The notes below the pieces were generated by a model, which saw only the letters and a program-made list of their open reading frames with translations, did not search any database and had not been told where the DNA came from. The position numbers were made by a program, and so were the translations under genes. Shown here piece by piece: positions 49,972-58,853 of a DNA stretch of 64,000 nt (position 1 is its first letter; each line of letters opens with the position of its first letter). The DNA is from an uncultured Clostridia bacterium (lineage in GTDB: Bacteria > Bacillota > Clostridia > UBA1381): NCBI GenBank assembly GCA_934487205.1, contig CAKSRS010000001.1, positions 1-64,000 on the forward strand, in the 5' to 3' direction.

Positions 49972-51379
49972 AAATTTCTTCTCGTCCATGCGTTTTTCCA
50001 TGATGGCGACATATGTTGCGGTAATACTTTTAACGATGGTGCTTTTAAGCGTTTACGTGTTAGGCGTTGTTACGCAAAGGCTTTACGATTCGGAAAGGGT
50101 AAAGCTTTTTGCAAAGGCAAATATCGTATCGGCGCTTATTACCGACACCGAAAACATCGACGAACAAACGCGTTTTAACATCGCGCAAACCCTTGCGGGC
50201 AGCAGTATCCGTGGGATTGCGGTTCACTCTGATTGCCGCGCATATTTCGACACAAATGCCGAATCCGACTTAGTCGGAAAAATTATTATCCGCGAGGCAA
50301 TCAGCCGCTGCATGGCGGAGGACGACCAGGCATACTCCTACGGCAAGGAAAACAGTATGATGTCGGTTGCCGTCCCCGTTTCGGTAAGCGGCGCAAAAGC
50401 GGGCGCCGTCTATCTTGTGGAATCGGTTTCCGATATCGACGCAACCATAGGCAATATCCGCGGAAATCTTGTGCTTTTCGCCGTACTGATAAGCCTTCTC
50501 GTTGCGTTTTTGAGTTTGGGACTGTCCCTCATGACAACCGCGCCGATTGATAATTTTATCTCGGTCGCAAAGGAAATTTCAAAGGGCAATTTTAATATCA
50601 AGGCGGAGGAAAAAGGCTGCAGCGAATTGCAGGAAATGGCAAAAGCGCTGAATATTATGTCGTCCGAGCTGGACAACTTCGAACAAAACCGAAAAAAATT
50701 TGTCTCCGACGTTTCCCACGAGCTGAAAACGCCGCTGGCAACCATAAAGCTTATTTGTGACAGTCTGGTTACAACCGATGACCCTGCTCCCGAAATGATT
50801 CGGGATTTTCTCGGCGATTTAAGCGACGAGGTCGACCGTCTGACGCGCCTTGTAGAGCGGCTTTTGACGCTTACCAAAATGGACGCAAGCCAAAACAGCG
50901 TCGAGCCTACGCCGGTCGATTTTGTGGTTATGTTAAATGCGATAATCCGCAAGCTTACGCCCAACGCCGAGGCAAAAAACATTGTGCTTTATCAGGATTT
51001 TTCCGTTCCGGCGCTCGAGCCGATTATGCTCGACTATGATAAAATTTGGGAGGCTGTCTACAACATCGTGGATAACGCGATAAAATACACCCCCGAGGGC
51101 GGATTTGTAAAGCTGGGGCTTGATTTGGACGGCGGCGCGGTTCATGTCGCCGTGGAGGACAACGGCCCGGGTATTCCCGACGAGGAAAAGGATCATATAT
51201 TTGAGCGTTTTTACCGTCTTGACGATTCGCGCGCGCGCGATACGGGCGGAACCGGTCTCGGACTTGCCATAGCTAAAGAGGCGGTACAGCTGCACGGCGG
51301 AAACATAGAAGTAAAAAACAGCGAAAACGGCGGAAGTATCTTCGTTATAACTCTGCCGTACGGACGCGCGCAGGCATAG
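49943..51379 (+). CDS. Sensor histidine kinase (HAMP, HisKA, HATPase)
   Basis: A 478-residue membrane kinase. First membrane helix about 20-42 (MMATYVAVILLTMVLLSVYVL), an extracytoplasmic sensor of about 125 residues (PAS-like), second helix about 175-197, HAMP, then HisKA with His259 in SDVSHELKTPL. The ATPase domain has N-box WEAVYNIVDNAIKY, G1 DNGPGIP and G2 GTGLGLAIAK. Start is uncertain: GTG 49943 gives this length, ATG 49988 a shorter protein; neither has a good binding site, so coupling to the regulator is likely. It forms an operon with the GerMN gene. Confidence 0.93.
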   Translation: MLVITIAKIKNFFSSMRFSMMATYVAVILLTMVLLSVYVLGVVTQRLYDSERVKLFAKANIVSALITDTENIDEQTRFNIAQTLAGSSIRGIAVHSDCRAYFDTNAESDLVGKIIIREAISRCMAEDDQAYSYGKENSMMSVAVPVSVSGAKAGAVYLVESVSDIDATIGNIRGNLVLFAVLISLLVAFLSLGLSLMTTAPIDNFISVAKEISKGNFNIKAEEKGCSELQEMAKALNIMSSELDNFEQNRKKFVSDVSHELKTPLATIKLICDSLVTTDDPAPEMIRDFLGDLSDEVDRLTRLVERLLTLTKMDASQNSVEPTPVDFVVMLNAIIRKLTPNAEAKNIVLYQDFSVPALEPIMLDYDKIWEAVYNIVDNAIKYTPEGGFVKLGLDLDGGAVHVAVEDNGPGIPDEEKDHIFERFYRLDDSRARDTGGTGLGLAIAKEAVQLHGGNIEVKNSENGGSIFVITLPYGRAQA

Positions 51380-51396
51380 CCGCAGGGAGAACCGAT

Positions 51397-52290
51397 ATGA
51401 GTAGAATGAAAAAAACTTTTATATTAATAGCAGTATTTGCCGTCGCCGGGGCGGTAATTCTCGGCATAGCCGGGCGCGGCGGCAGCACGGACGAAAAAAA
51501 TACCGACATTTATTTTCTGTCCGCCGATAAATCATCGCTTTTGCCCGAAAGCCGCGCCGTAAACGCGGATAATGCCGATGACCTTTGCCGCGCGGCAATC
51601 GACGAGATGATAAAAGGACCGTCCGACAAAAAGCACGCACCCGTAATTGACAAAAACGTCAAGCTGAGCAGCATAAAAAACAACGGCGGTAAAGTCACCG
51701 TCGATTTTTCCGATGAATACCGCGACGCGGGACTGCTCACCACATACGCTGTTGTCAAAACGCTTTGCCAGCTGCCGGGTATTTCGGCTGTATGCGTAAC
51801 GTGTAGCGGCAAGGATTTATCCGGAAACGGTTTTATCACGGGCGACGAAATTAATCTTGCGTCGGACGATGACTGCGCGACCGGCATAGATCTATATTTT
51901 GCCGACGCGGACAAAAGCAAGCTTATCAAAGAATACCGCCGTGTGAATATCACCGACAAACAACCCGTCGAGCAATACATAGTTGCCGAGTTGATAAAGG
52001 GCCCGAAAAACAAAAACTGCGAACGTTTGCTGTCCGCCGATACGGGCATATTATCGGTGGAAACGACCGACGGCACATGCTACGTAAATTTTAAACAGGA
52101 TTTCATCGCAAAAAATTCCGCTCAGGACGAGCTTGCACGGCTTATTATATATTCCGTTGTAAATTCGCTCACCGAGCGCGACGACGTAAACAATGTGCAG
52201 TTCCTTGTCGACGGCAAAAAAACCGCAAGCTTTAACGGAATTAAATTTGATGATTTATTCTACAGAAACGACAGCTTAATCGCAAAATAA
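51397..52290 (+). CDS. GerMN-domain membrane-anchored protein
   Basis: A 297-residue exported protein with an N-terminal helix (6-27) lacking a lipobox Cys. It has two GerMN (sporulation and spore germination GerM-type) domains: about 40-150 with IDEMIKGPSDKKHAPVI and KVTVDFSDEYRDAG, and 160-290 with VAELIKGPKNKN and TCYVNFKQDFIA. In B. subtilis, GerM sits in the outer spore-facing layer; here its partner is a two-component kinase and regulator encoded directly upstream, so it may act as an envelope sensor or accessory protein. AGGGAGAA precedes the ATG. Confidence 0.85.
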   Translation: MSRMKKTFILIAVFAVAGAVILGIAGRGGSTDEKNTDIYFLSADKSSLLPESRAVNADNADDLCRAAIDEMIKGPSDKKHAPVIDKNVKLSSIKNNGGKVTVDFSDEYRDAGLLTTYAVVKTLCQLPGISAVCVTCSGKDLSGNGFITGDEINLASDDDCATGIDLYFADADKSKLIKEYRRVNITDKQPVEQYIVAELIKGPKNKNCERLLSADTGILSVETTDGTCYVNFKQDFIAKNSAQDELARLIIYSVVNSLTERDDVNNVQFLVDGKKTASFNGIKFDDLFYRNDSLIAK

Positions 52291-52306
52291 CATTTCTGTA
52301 TAAAAG

Positions 52307-52344
52307 AGGCTGTATAAAAAGTCAACTGACTCTTTATACAGCCT
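52307..52344 (+). terminator. Terminator after the GerMN gene; copy B of a repeated palindrome
   Basis: A 17-bp stem (52307-52323 with 52328-52344) with one mismatch and an AACT loop, followed by TTTATTTTC. It matches the copy at 47412-47449 closely and also faces the convergent DUF4179 gene. Confidence 0.8.
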
Positions 52345-52377
52345 TTATTTTCTCAACGGGATAAGATTAACAATTTT

Positions 52378-53772
52378 CTATTGAATATCAACCTTTATTG
52401 CTTTGTCAAAATCCAATTTTTCATACTCCTTTAAACACCCGAGAGTTTTCACTCTGTTTTCAAGCGATGTTCCCGCCGACCATGTAAGGCGCATGGTGTA
52501 CGACTCGGTATCGTAATGCACATCAACCGTCTGTACCGCGTCTGTAAACGGTATTTCGTTTCCGCTTTCGTCATAAAATTCAAACTGCGGGTCAAAGGGC
52601 GCAAATCCGTCCTTGTAATAGTCGACGCTTATCTCGCCGTCCGCGTAATGCATGCCGGTAACCACAATCCTTCCCGTATCGGTTACGGCAAATTCGCTCG
52701 GGAAAACGTCCGCCGGATTCTTTAATATCTCACATTCCCCCGCCGATGTGCCGAATATTATCGGCACAAGCGTCAGCTGTTTTGTCGACGGCGTCACTTT
52801 CAGAATTTCGTGCGAATTAACGCTGTCCTCCTTTTCGCTGTGCCGCTCGCCGGTGTTCAAAATATCCAGACTTTTTCCCGTTTCGTCAAACGCCGCAAAG
52901 TACACCTCGTTCTCAAAATCCGCATACGGCGCCGATGTCACCACAAGCTGACTCCCAAACGGCGAATACACAAATTTCGTCAGCTTTGTACCCTTTTGCC
53001 ATAACGGAATATCTAATTTTTTCGTGATACTTTCCGCCCTTACCGCCGATTTGTCAATTTCGGCTTTGATATACAAAAGCCCCGCCTTTTCGTTGTCCGT
53101 GAGTTTTTTGCCCTGCCATATCTTATTTGTAATGTCAGACGAATTTTGATAATTCGGGTCGCCGACAAGCTCAAGCGAGAATTTATCCGGAAGTTCCACC
53201 GTTGAAATGTTGTATTTTTCCGCAAACCTCAGCGTTTGGTTATCCTCGGAATAATAACTGCGCCTGTTGTGGTTGCTTTCAAATTCCATCGCCTTGCCGT
53301 CAATAAGGCATGTGACATACAAGTCCGGCTCATTCCCGCCATACGGCATTTCCGACTTCAACGTATAAAACACATTGACATAATTATCGTCCGCCGCAAC
53401 ATTGTCGAGCGTGAGCGTGTATCCGCCCTTCGTCACGCTTTCGCCAAACCCGACATTCAGCCGTTCAAGCTGCTGCGCGTCGGACAGCTGCTCCGCCTTG
53501 TCACTGTTGAAATACGAGATTATTTCGCCGAGCTTTCCGCGCACCGCCTCCGACGCAAACGCCGATGTTACCGTCACCGCACACAAAACCGCAGCCGCCG
53601 CATAAAGCTTTATATTTCTTTTTTTCATAATTGACACCCTTTCCACACCGTCGGCACGGAGTTTTTGCATCGTCAGCTGCTTTACCCTTTCGGTATCGAT
53701 TTTCACCGCGGTATTATCCGCGTCGTTTTCGCGCACCGCTCCCAAATCCTCATACAGACTTCTCTTTTTCAC
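52378..53772 (-). CDS. DUF4179 anti-sigma-type membrane protein
   Basis: A 464-residue protein: a cytosolic segment of about 50 residues, a membrane helix at ~54-75 (IKLYAAAAVLCAVTVTSAF) and a large extracellular part. DUF4179 (about 85-180) contains GYTLTLDNVAADDNYVNVFYTLKS. DUF4179 proteins are regularly encoded next to ECF sigma factors and are thought to act as their anti-sigma partners. It overlaps the sigma gene by four bases. The ligand of the extracellular part is unknown. Confidence 0.85.
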   Translation of the reverse strand: MKKRSLYEDLGAVRENDADNTAVKIDTERVKQLTMQKLRADGVERVSIMKKRNIKLYAAAAVLCAVTVTSAFASEAVRGKLGEIISYFNSDKAEQLSDAQQLERLNVGFGESVTKGGYTLTLDNVAADDNYVNVFYTLKSEMPYGGNEPDLYVTCLIDGKAMEFESNHNRRSYYSEDNQTLRFAEKYNISTVELPDKFSLELVGDPNYQNSSDITNKIWQGKKLTDNEKAGLLYIKAEIDKSAVRAESITKKLDIPLWQKGTKLTKFVYSPFGSQLVVTSAPYADFENEVYFAAFDETGKSLDILNTGERHSEKEDSVNSHEILKVTPSTKQLTLVPIIFGTSAGECEILKNPADVFPSEFAVTDTGRIVVTGMHYADGEISVDYYKDGFAPFDPQFEFYDESGNEIPFTDAVQTVDVHYDTESYTMRLTWSAGTSLENRVKTLGCLKEYEKLDFDKAIKVDIQ

Positions 53773-54320
53773 AGCAATCCCTCCGTATCCGATAAGCGTT
53801 TTTTTAATTTTGCTTTTCCCCGCATTAATTTGCTTTTGACGGTTGAAGATTTTATGTTGAGCGCGGCGGCAATGGTTTTTATCTTTTCACCGTACTCATA
53901 GTAGCGGACAAAAATTTCGCTATCCGGCTCGCCGAGCGACATTACCTGCCGCCACAGATACTCCGCGCGGTCGTTTTTTATAACAGCCTCTGCCAGCGTA
54001 TCCGCTGACGGGATTTCAACATCGTCAATCGGCAATGTTTCGGCGCACCTGCCGCGCATCTTCATCGCGGTAAGATTACGGCAAATTCCCGCAAGATAAT
54101 TTTTTACGCCGCCTTTTTCGGGATTCATGCGCGCGGCGTTTTTCCACAGCGCGCAAAATGCGTCCGACGCAATTTCCTCCGCGTCCTCCTTTGTAAGCCG
54201 TGCACCCGCCATATTAAAAATTACCGTGCTTATGTACGGCGTATATCGTTCAATCACCGCCGTAAGCGCGCTCTGCCGCCCTTGTTTTAATTTGTTTAAT
54301 ATTTCCGCGTCCTTCATCAT
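53769..54320 (-). CDS. ECF-type RNA polymerase sigma factor
   Basis: A 183-residue ECF sigma factor with region 2 (YISTVIFNMAGARLTKEDAEEIASDAFCALWKN, near 28-60) and region 4 (FVRYYEYGEKIKTIAAALNIKSSTVKSKLMRGKAKLKKRL, near 130-175). It controls genes under envelope or other stress when released by its DUF4179 partner, whose gene overlaps its stop (ATGA). A GCAACC element upstream (54392-54397) suits autoregulation. Confidence 0.92.
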   Translation of the reverse strand: MMKDAEILNKLKQGRQSALTAVIERYTPYISTVIFNMAGARLTKEDAEEIASDAFCALWKNAARMNPEKGGVKNYLAGICRNLTAMKMRGRCAETLPIDDVEIPSADTLAEAVIKNDRAEYLWRQVMSLGEPDSEIFVRYYEYGEKIKTIAAALNIKSSTVKSKLMRGKAKLKKRLSDTEGLL

Positions 54321-54369
54321 TCAACCCTCTGTATGTATAAATCAAAAGCTTTTAACCTGTACATTTATA

Positions 54370-54397
54370 TATTTGCATTTTTTTCCGAAAAGGTTGC
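54370..54397 (-). promoter_or_regulatory. Possible ECF autoregulatory promoter
   Basis: Minus-strand GCAACC (54397-54392) is of the ECF -35 type (core AAC). About 16 bp further downstream lies an AT-rich TATATA (54375-54370). The AAC core and the position suggest a target of the ECF factor itself; the match is inferred from the core only. Confidence 0.45.
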
Positions 54398-54403
54398 ATT
54401 ATG

Positions 54404-54434
54404 TAAAAAAACGCACAGACTGCCGTCCGTACGT
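54404..54434 (-). terminator. Terminator of the DUF218 gene
   Basis: Minus strand: ACGTACGGAC (54434-54425), GGCA loop, GTCTGTGCGT (54420-54411), then seven T residues (54410-54404). The stem has ten pairs with two wobbles. It starts nine bases past the DUF218 stop. Confidence 0.85.
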
Positions 54435-54443
54435 TTTCCCGTC

Positions 54444-55184
54444 TTAATCAAATACCCACATTTTCATTACCGCAAGGCTCTCGCGTATGCCGCATATGAT
54501 AATATTATACGTCTGCAATCCCGCGTGAATATGCCGCACGCTGTGCAATCCTTCCTTTTTCGCCAGCGAAACGGCGCGGTAAATATGGAAATTATTCGTT
54601 ATTACGACCGTTTTATAGCCGCTTTCAAAAATTTCGTCCAGAAATTCCTTTGAAAACCGCAGATTTTCGCTTGTGGAAGTGGCTTTTTCCTCTTTTATAA
54701 TTTTATCCGGATTGACGCCGTTATCAATCAGATATTTCTCCATCGCGCTCGCCTCGGTCACGGTTTCCTGATAGCCTTGTCCGCCCGATACGACTATCGT
54801 CGCATACGGATTTTTTTCGTGATATTTTACCGCCTCGTCAAGCCTGAGCTTTAAAGGGATTGTGATTCTGTCACCGCGCAGACCCGCGCCGAGAACTATC
54901 ACGGCATCCTCGGAAAAATCCGCATTATCATGCTGTCCGTACGAAAACACAAACCCGATAAGCGCAACCTCGGCGCATATCATTATGATTACCAAACGGC
55001 GCAGCCACAGCAGTACGCCGCGGCTCGTCGCGCGCATCACCCTATCATAAAATGCGCCCCACGCCGTAAATATCACGCCCGCAAGCACCGTCATGACTAT
55101 CCCCAAATTGAAGTTTGACAGCATGCTCAGCCATACGCCGTTTATGAGTATTCCCAAGCCTATAATAAATAAAATTATGTTCAT
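54444..55184 (-). CDS. YdcF/SanA-like DUF218 membrane protein
   Basis: A 246-residue protein. Membrane helices lie near 1-22, 24-45 and 62-84. The DUF218 domain has VIVLGAGLRGD, ATIVVSGGQGYQETVTEASAMEKYLI and VVITNNFHIYRAVSLAKKEGL. Family members (SanA, YdcF, ElyC) take part in envelope biosynthesis and polysaccharide-related functions. The ATG overlaps the stop of the GH26-like gene (ATGA), so the two are translationally coupled. Confidence 0.88.
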   Translation of the reverse strand: MNIILFIIGLGILINGVWLSMLSNFNLGIVMTVLAGVIFTAWGAFYDRVMRATSRGVLLWLRRLVIIMICAEVALIGFVFSYGQHDNADFSEDAVIVLGAGLRGDRITIPLKLRLDEAVKYHEKNPYATIVVSGGQGYQETVTEASAMEKYLIDNGVNPDKIIKEEKATSTSENLRFSKEFLDEIFESGYKTVVITNNFHIYRAVSLAKKEGLHSVRHIHAGLQTYNIIICGIRESLAVMKMWVFD

Positions 55185-56878
55185 TTTTCCGATGTCCTTA
55201 TATTAACCGTTTTTGTCTGTTCGTCCCACGTTACGCCGCAATCATAGCTTTCCGAAATTGCACGCACCGGCACGAGCGTACGCCCGCCAATAATCTGCGC
55301 CGGAACGTCGGTCGTTTTTTCCTCACTGTCCACGTAAAACGCATTTTGTCCGGTGGTTAGTTTTACAATTCTTCCGTTCCTGTCCGCCGTAACCGTTTTC
55401 GTTTCGCCGTCCCAGTCCACTTCCGCGCCGAGCGCCTCGAAAATTGCTCTGAGCGGTACAAGTGTGCGCCCGTCCGCAATAACGGGCGGCTGGTCAAAGC
55501 TAAGCGCGGTGCCGTCCAGCGTTACGCTGATCTGCGGCTGTGCATTTTCCGGCTTCGCGCCGAAACGGATTGCCGAGCCGATTTTATAAAATGTATAGTC
55601 CTTTTTTTCGCCGCTTGCCGAAATGCTCAGCGTGTGCTGTCCGTCCGCAATGTCCGAAATTTTCAGCGCGCACTCATACGGCGCGGCGCCCGAGGAGTGA
55701 TACCACGCGCCGTCCAGCGTGTAATTAACCGTGATATTCGGCTGATTTTCAATATACGCAAGCGTGTACAAATTCACGATGCCGTCCTTTGCCGTAAGCG
55801 TCTCACCCGCATTTGCCGGCTGATACACAAAATCCGCCGCACCGCCCGCCGTGCGGATATACGCACCGCTTGCCGCCGCTTTGCGGAATATTTCCGACGC
55901 ATACGCATGCTCCGAAATGTCAAACCACTCGATTTCATTATCGCGCCGCGTGTTGAAATAATTAATTAGTTTCACCTGCGGATATTTCATAACAACGTTG
56001 TTTAACATGTTCCTAAGCCGCGGCGCCGCCCATTCATCACAATTATCGCCGTACGTGTTGCCCGTCGCAACGCCGCCCTCGCTTATCATAACCGGCTTGT
56101 TTATGCCGTTTTTCGCCATAAATTCCATTATCGGTTTCAGCCGGCACGTCGCCCACGCATAGTCACCGGTCATAAAATACACGCTGCTTTTGTATTCCGC
56201 ATTTTTGTCGCCCATAAAATAGCGTATCGAATAACAGCTAATGCCTACCCAGTCGACATATTCATCGCCCGGATAATAATATTCAAACGGTCTGTCCAGC
56301 GCGCCCATATCGTTCGGCGACCACACAACCGCAAAATTCGGGTATTCGTGTATCATATCCGCCGCCCTGCGGAATGCCGCAATATACGCGTCCGGCTCGT
56401 TACCGAGCCCCGATACGTTCATCTCGTTCGCAAAGCGGATAAACATCGGCTTGCCGAACGTATTCAGCGTATCAAGAACGCGCCGCACCCTGTCATAATC
56501 TATAGTTTCAAGAGAATCAATCGTCCAGCCGACCATCGGGATAACATCGTCATCGCGTATCATTTGGTTTGCCGGATAATAAATATCATCCTGATACATG
56601 TCTTGAATATATGTAAGATATGTGCCGAGCGGTTTAAACTCCGACGCCGTTTCCGCAATCATGCCCAAATATGTACCGCCGCGCGGTTCGAGCCTTGCGC
56701 CGTAATACGGTGCGGACTCGATTTTGCCCTGTGTGTACAGTTCGAAATCCGTCTGCGACACCATCGCTTTTTTCTCGTTTAAAAGCGCACCCCAATCCGG
56801 CTCGGGAAAATTATACGCCGACGCCGCCGATGTCAAAAATATTCCCGCCGTCAATAATAATGCCGTAAATTTCTTCAT
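55181..56878 (-). CDS. Secreted GH26-like glycoside hydrolase with copper-amine-oxidase-like C-terminal domains
   Basis: A 565-residue secreted protein from ATG 56878 (AAAGGAA upstream; earlier in-frame starts lack a signal peptide). Signal peptide 1-21, then a catalytic barrel of about 300 residues with GH26-type landmarks: FIRFANEMNVSG (acid/base Glu), YYPGDEYVDWVGISCY and KPVMISEGGVA (nucleophile Glu). A beta-sandwich linker (YTLDGAWYHSSG) follows. The last ~110 residues form a copper amine oxidase N-terminal-like wall-binding module with two GRTLVPxRAI repeats. It would hydrolyse beta-mannan or a related beta-glycan outside the cell. Confidence 0.82.
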   Translation of the reverse strand: MKKFTALLLTAGIFLTSAASAYNFPEPDWGALLNEKKAMVSQTDFELYTQGKIESAPYYGARLEPRGGTYLGMIAETASEFKPLGTYLTYIQDMYQDDIYYPANQMIRDDDVIPMVGWTIDSLETIDYDRVRRVLDTLNTFGKPMFIRFANEMNVSGLGNEPDAYIAAFRRAADMIHEYPNFAVVWSPNDMGALDRPFEYYYPGDEYVDWVGISCYSIRYFMGDKNAEYKSSVYFMTGDYAWATCRLKPIMEFMAKNGINKPVMISEGGVATGNTYGDNCDEWAAPRLRNMLNNVVMKYPQVKLINYFNTRRDNEIEWFDISEHAYASEIFRKAAASGAYIRTAGGAADFVYQPANAGETLTAKDGIVNLYTLAYIENQPNITVNYTLDGAWYHSSGAAPYECALKISDIADGQHTLSISASGEKKDYTFYKIGSAIRFGAKPENAQPQISVTLDGTALSFDQPPVIADGRTLVPLRAIFEALGAEVDWDGETKTVTADRNGRIVKLTTGQNAFYVDSEEKTTDVPAQIIGGRTLVPVRAISESYDCGVTWDEQTKTVNIRTSEK

Positions 56879-57072
56879 AATTGTTAATTCCTTTCCCATC
56901 AATAAGTAACGTAATAATAGCCCCCGCGCCGCAGCGGATTTGCCAAATTGTTCTATCTTTTCTGTCAACAACAAAAACCGAAAATGCACTTTCTTCGCCT
57001 GAACCGCGCGTTTTATACTGCACTCTACCGCAATCGCAATCGGCGTGCCGAATCCGCATATATTATTCTTTT

Positions 57073-58203
57073 CTACAGCCCAAGTATTTCATATACCATG
57101 TCTCTTATTTTCGGGTGAACTTCGTCATAAATAAACGAATGTTCGCTTGCAATCTGCGTTGCATAGAAAACCGCAAGCCGATTTTCCGTGTCGATAAAAT
57201 AGTAACAGCCGCGCGCGCCGTCCCAGCCAAACTCGCCTATCGGACTTTTCGCGCCGTTTTCCTTGCTGACAAGCGTGCGAAATCCCAATCCGTAGCTGTA
57301 ATCCGGTCCGCGCCAAAAATCCTTTTTCATTACGTCGGTCAGTTCGTCCTTGCGCAGACGGTCAACCGATTGCGCCGACAAAACCCTGTTCCCCGTTTTG
57401 CCCATGCCCAGGTTTGCCAAAGCGTCAACCAACTTTACATAATCTTCCGCGGAAGATATAAGTCCCGCGCCGCCGCTTTCGTAATTTTTCGATATCCTGT
57501 ACACGCAATCGGCGGGCAAATCGGATATACTGCCATCCGCATTTACAGATGCCGCCGGTGCCATGTCCGGCTCATCGCCCGGTTTAAGAATAAATCCCGT
57601 GCGCGTCATGTCCAAAGGCTTGAAAATATTTTCCGTCAGGTATTCCGAAAATTTCATGCCCGAAACAACCTCAATAACGCCGGCAAGAATGTCATGGCAC
57701 AGGCTGTATTCCCATCTCGTGCCCGGCTCGAAGTGCAGCGTCAGGTTTGACATTTTCCGCACCAATTCGAGAGTGGAAATATCCGGATTTTCGCGCACCG
57801 CATCAACAATGACGCTATCCCCCAGATCGTACCCGAATCCCGCCGTCATGGTCATCAGATGGCGGATTGTAATCGGTGTTTCCGCCGTTTTTACGCTCCC
57901 GTCCGCAAGTTTTACCTTCATTTCGGCAAATTCGGGGATGTAATCGGCAAGCTTGTCCGAGAGTTTCATTTTTCCGCGCTCGATAAGTTGCATCGCGGCA
58001 ACGCATGTGGACATTTTCGTGCATGAAAATATGTAATAAAGCTCGTTTCCGCCTATGGGTATTTGTTTTTCCGTGTACTTATACCCGCTCATTGCGCGGA
58101 AAATTTGCTCATGTTCCCGCATAACGATAATATCGCTCGACGCAAGCGAATAGTTGCCACAAAGCGAATCAATGTAATTTTTCAGTTTGGTAAAATCAGT
58201 CAT
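57073..58203 (-). CDS. Serine hydrolase, class C beta-lactamase/PBP4* family
   Basis: A 376-residue enzyme of the beta-lactamase-like serine hydrolase family. The nucleophile motif SxxK reads SCTK in IFSCTKMST (near 64), and the Tyr motif reads WEYSLCHD in place of the usual YSN. C-terminal landmark is DYSYGLGFRTLVS then GWDGARGCYYFID. No signal peptide, so it is probably cytosolic and an esterase or peptidase of unknown target. ATG 58203 follows AGGAGAAAG; an open frame upstream to 58440 runs into the tandem repeat and is not the real start. Its 57-190 bp 5' neighbour is that repeat. Confidence 0.88.
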   Translation of the reverse strand: MTDFTKLKNYIDSLCGNYSLASSDIIVMREHEQIFRAMSGYKYTEKQIPIGGNELYYIFSCTKMSTCVAAMQLIERGKMKLSDKLADYIPEFAEMKVKLADGSVKTAETPITIRHLMTMTAGFGYDLGDSVIVDAVRENPDISTLELVRKMSNLTLHFEPGTRWEYSLCHDILAGVIEVVSGMKFSEYLTENIFKPLDMTRTGFILKPGDEPDMAPAASVNADGSISDLPADCVYRISKNYESGGAGLISSAEDYVKLVDALANLGMGKTGNRVLSAQSVDRLRKDELTDVMKKDFWRGPDYSYGLGFRTLVSKENGAKSPIGEFGWDGARGCYYFIDTENRLAVFYATQIASEHSFIYDEVHPKIRDMVYEILGL

Positions 58204-58264
58204 AATCTTTCTCCTAAAAGTTTTATTTTGTCGTTGGCACAGCGACGTGTTTTCCATGTTATTC

Positions 58265-58815
58265 CGCAGTGCAAGAATGAGACAAGCAGATTGCACGTTA
58301 TGATTGGCGACGGCGTACTTGGTACTCCAAGCCTTGAACACGCGTGAGATGTGCCGCGTTTTTCGTGCTATTCCGCAGTGCGGAAAAGATGCAAGCAGCT
58401 TGCCCGCTATGATAGGCAACGGCGTACGTTGGTACTCCAAGCCTTAAATACGCGTGAGATGCGCCGCGTTTTTTTGTGCTACTCCGCAGCACGGAAAAGA
58501 TGCAAGCAGATTGCGCGCTATGATAGGCGACGGCGTACGTTGGTACTCCAAGCCTTGAATACGCGTGAGATGCGCCGCGTTTTTTTGTGCTACTCCGCAG
58601 TGCGGAAAAGATGCAAGCAGCTTGCCCGCTTTGATTGGCGACGGCGTACGTTGGTACTCCAAAGCCTTGAATACGCGTGAGATGCGCCGCGTTTTTTTGT
58701 GCTACTCCGCAGCGCGGAAAAGATGCAAGCAGATTGCGCGCTATGATAGGCGACGGCGTACGTTGGTACTCCAAAGCCTTGAATACGCGTGAGATGCGCC
58801 GCAGATTTTTCGTGC
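58265..58815. repeat. Five-copy ~111-bp tandem repeat
   Basis: The unit recurs with CAAGCAG starting at 58283, 58392, 58503, 58614 and 58726, so spacings are 109, 111, 111 and 112. Each unit carries CGGCGTACGTTGGTACTCC, AATACGCGTGAGATGCGCCGC and a CCGCAGTGCGG-type inverted repeat. Copies 1, 3 and 5 read AGATTGCGCG and copies 2 and 4 read AGCTTGCCCG, which points to a two-unit (~222 bp) expansion. The unit is a multiple of three, so reading frames of up to 110 codons run through it on both strands; these are not considered genes. Confidence 0.9.
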
Positions 58816-58853
58816 TATATTTTGATTATACTTTAATTTTCCTATAAAGTCAA

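Noticed and set aside
58351..58680. Plus- and minus-strand reading frames of about 70-158 codons through the tandem repeat
   Set aside because: They arise because the repeat unit is a multiple of three; they have no ribosome binding sites, overlap on both strands, and are rich in Arg/Cys with no domain.
58265..58815. CRISPR array
   Set aside because: The repeat unit of about 111 bp is not interrupted by unique spacers and there are no cas genes nearby.
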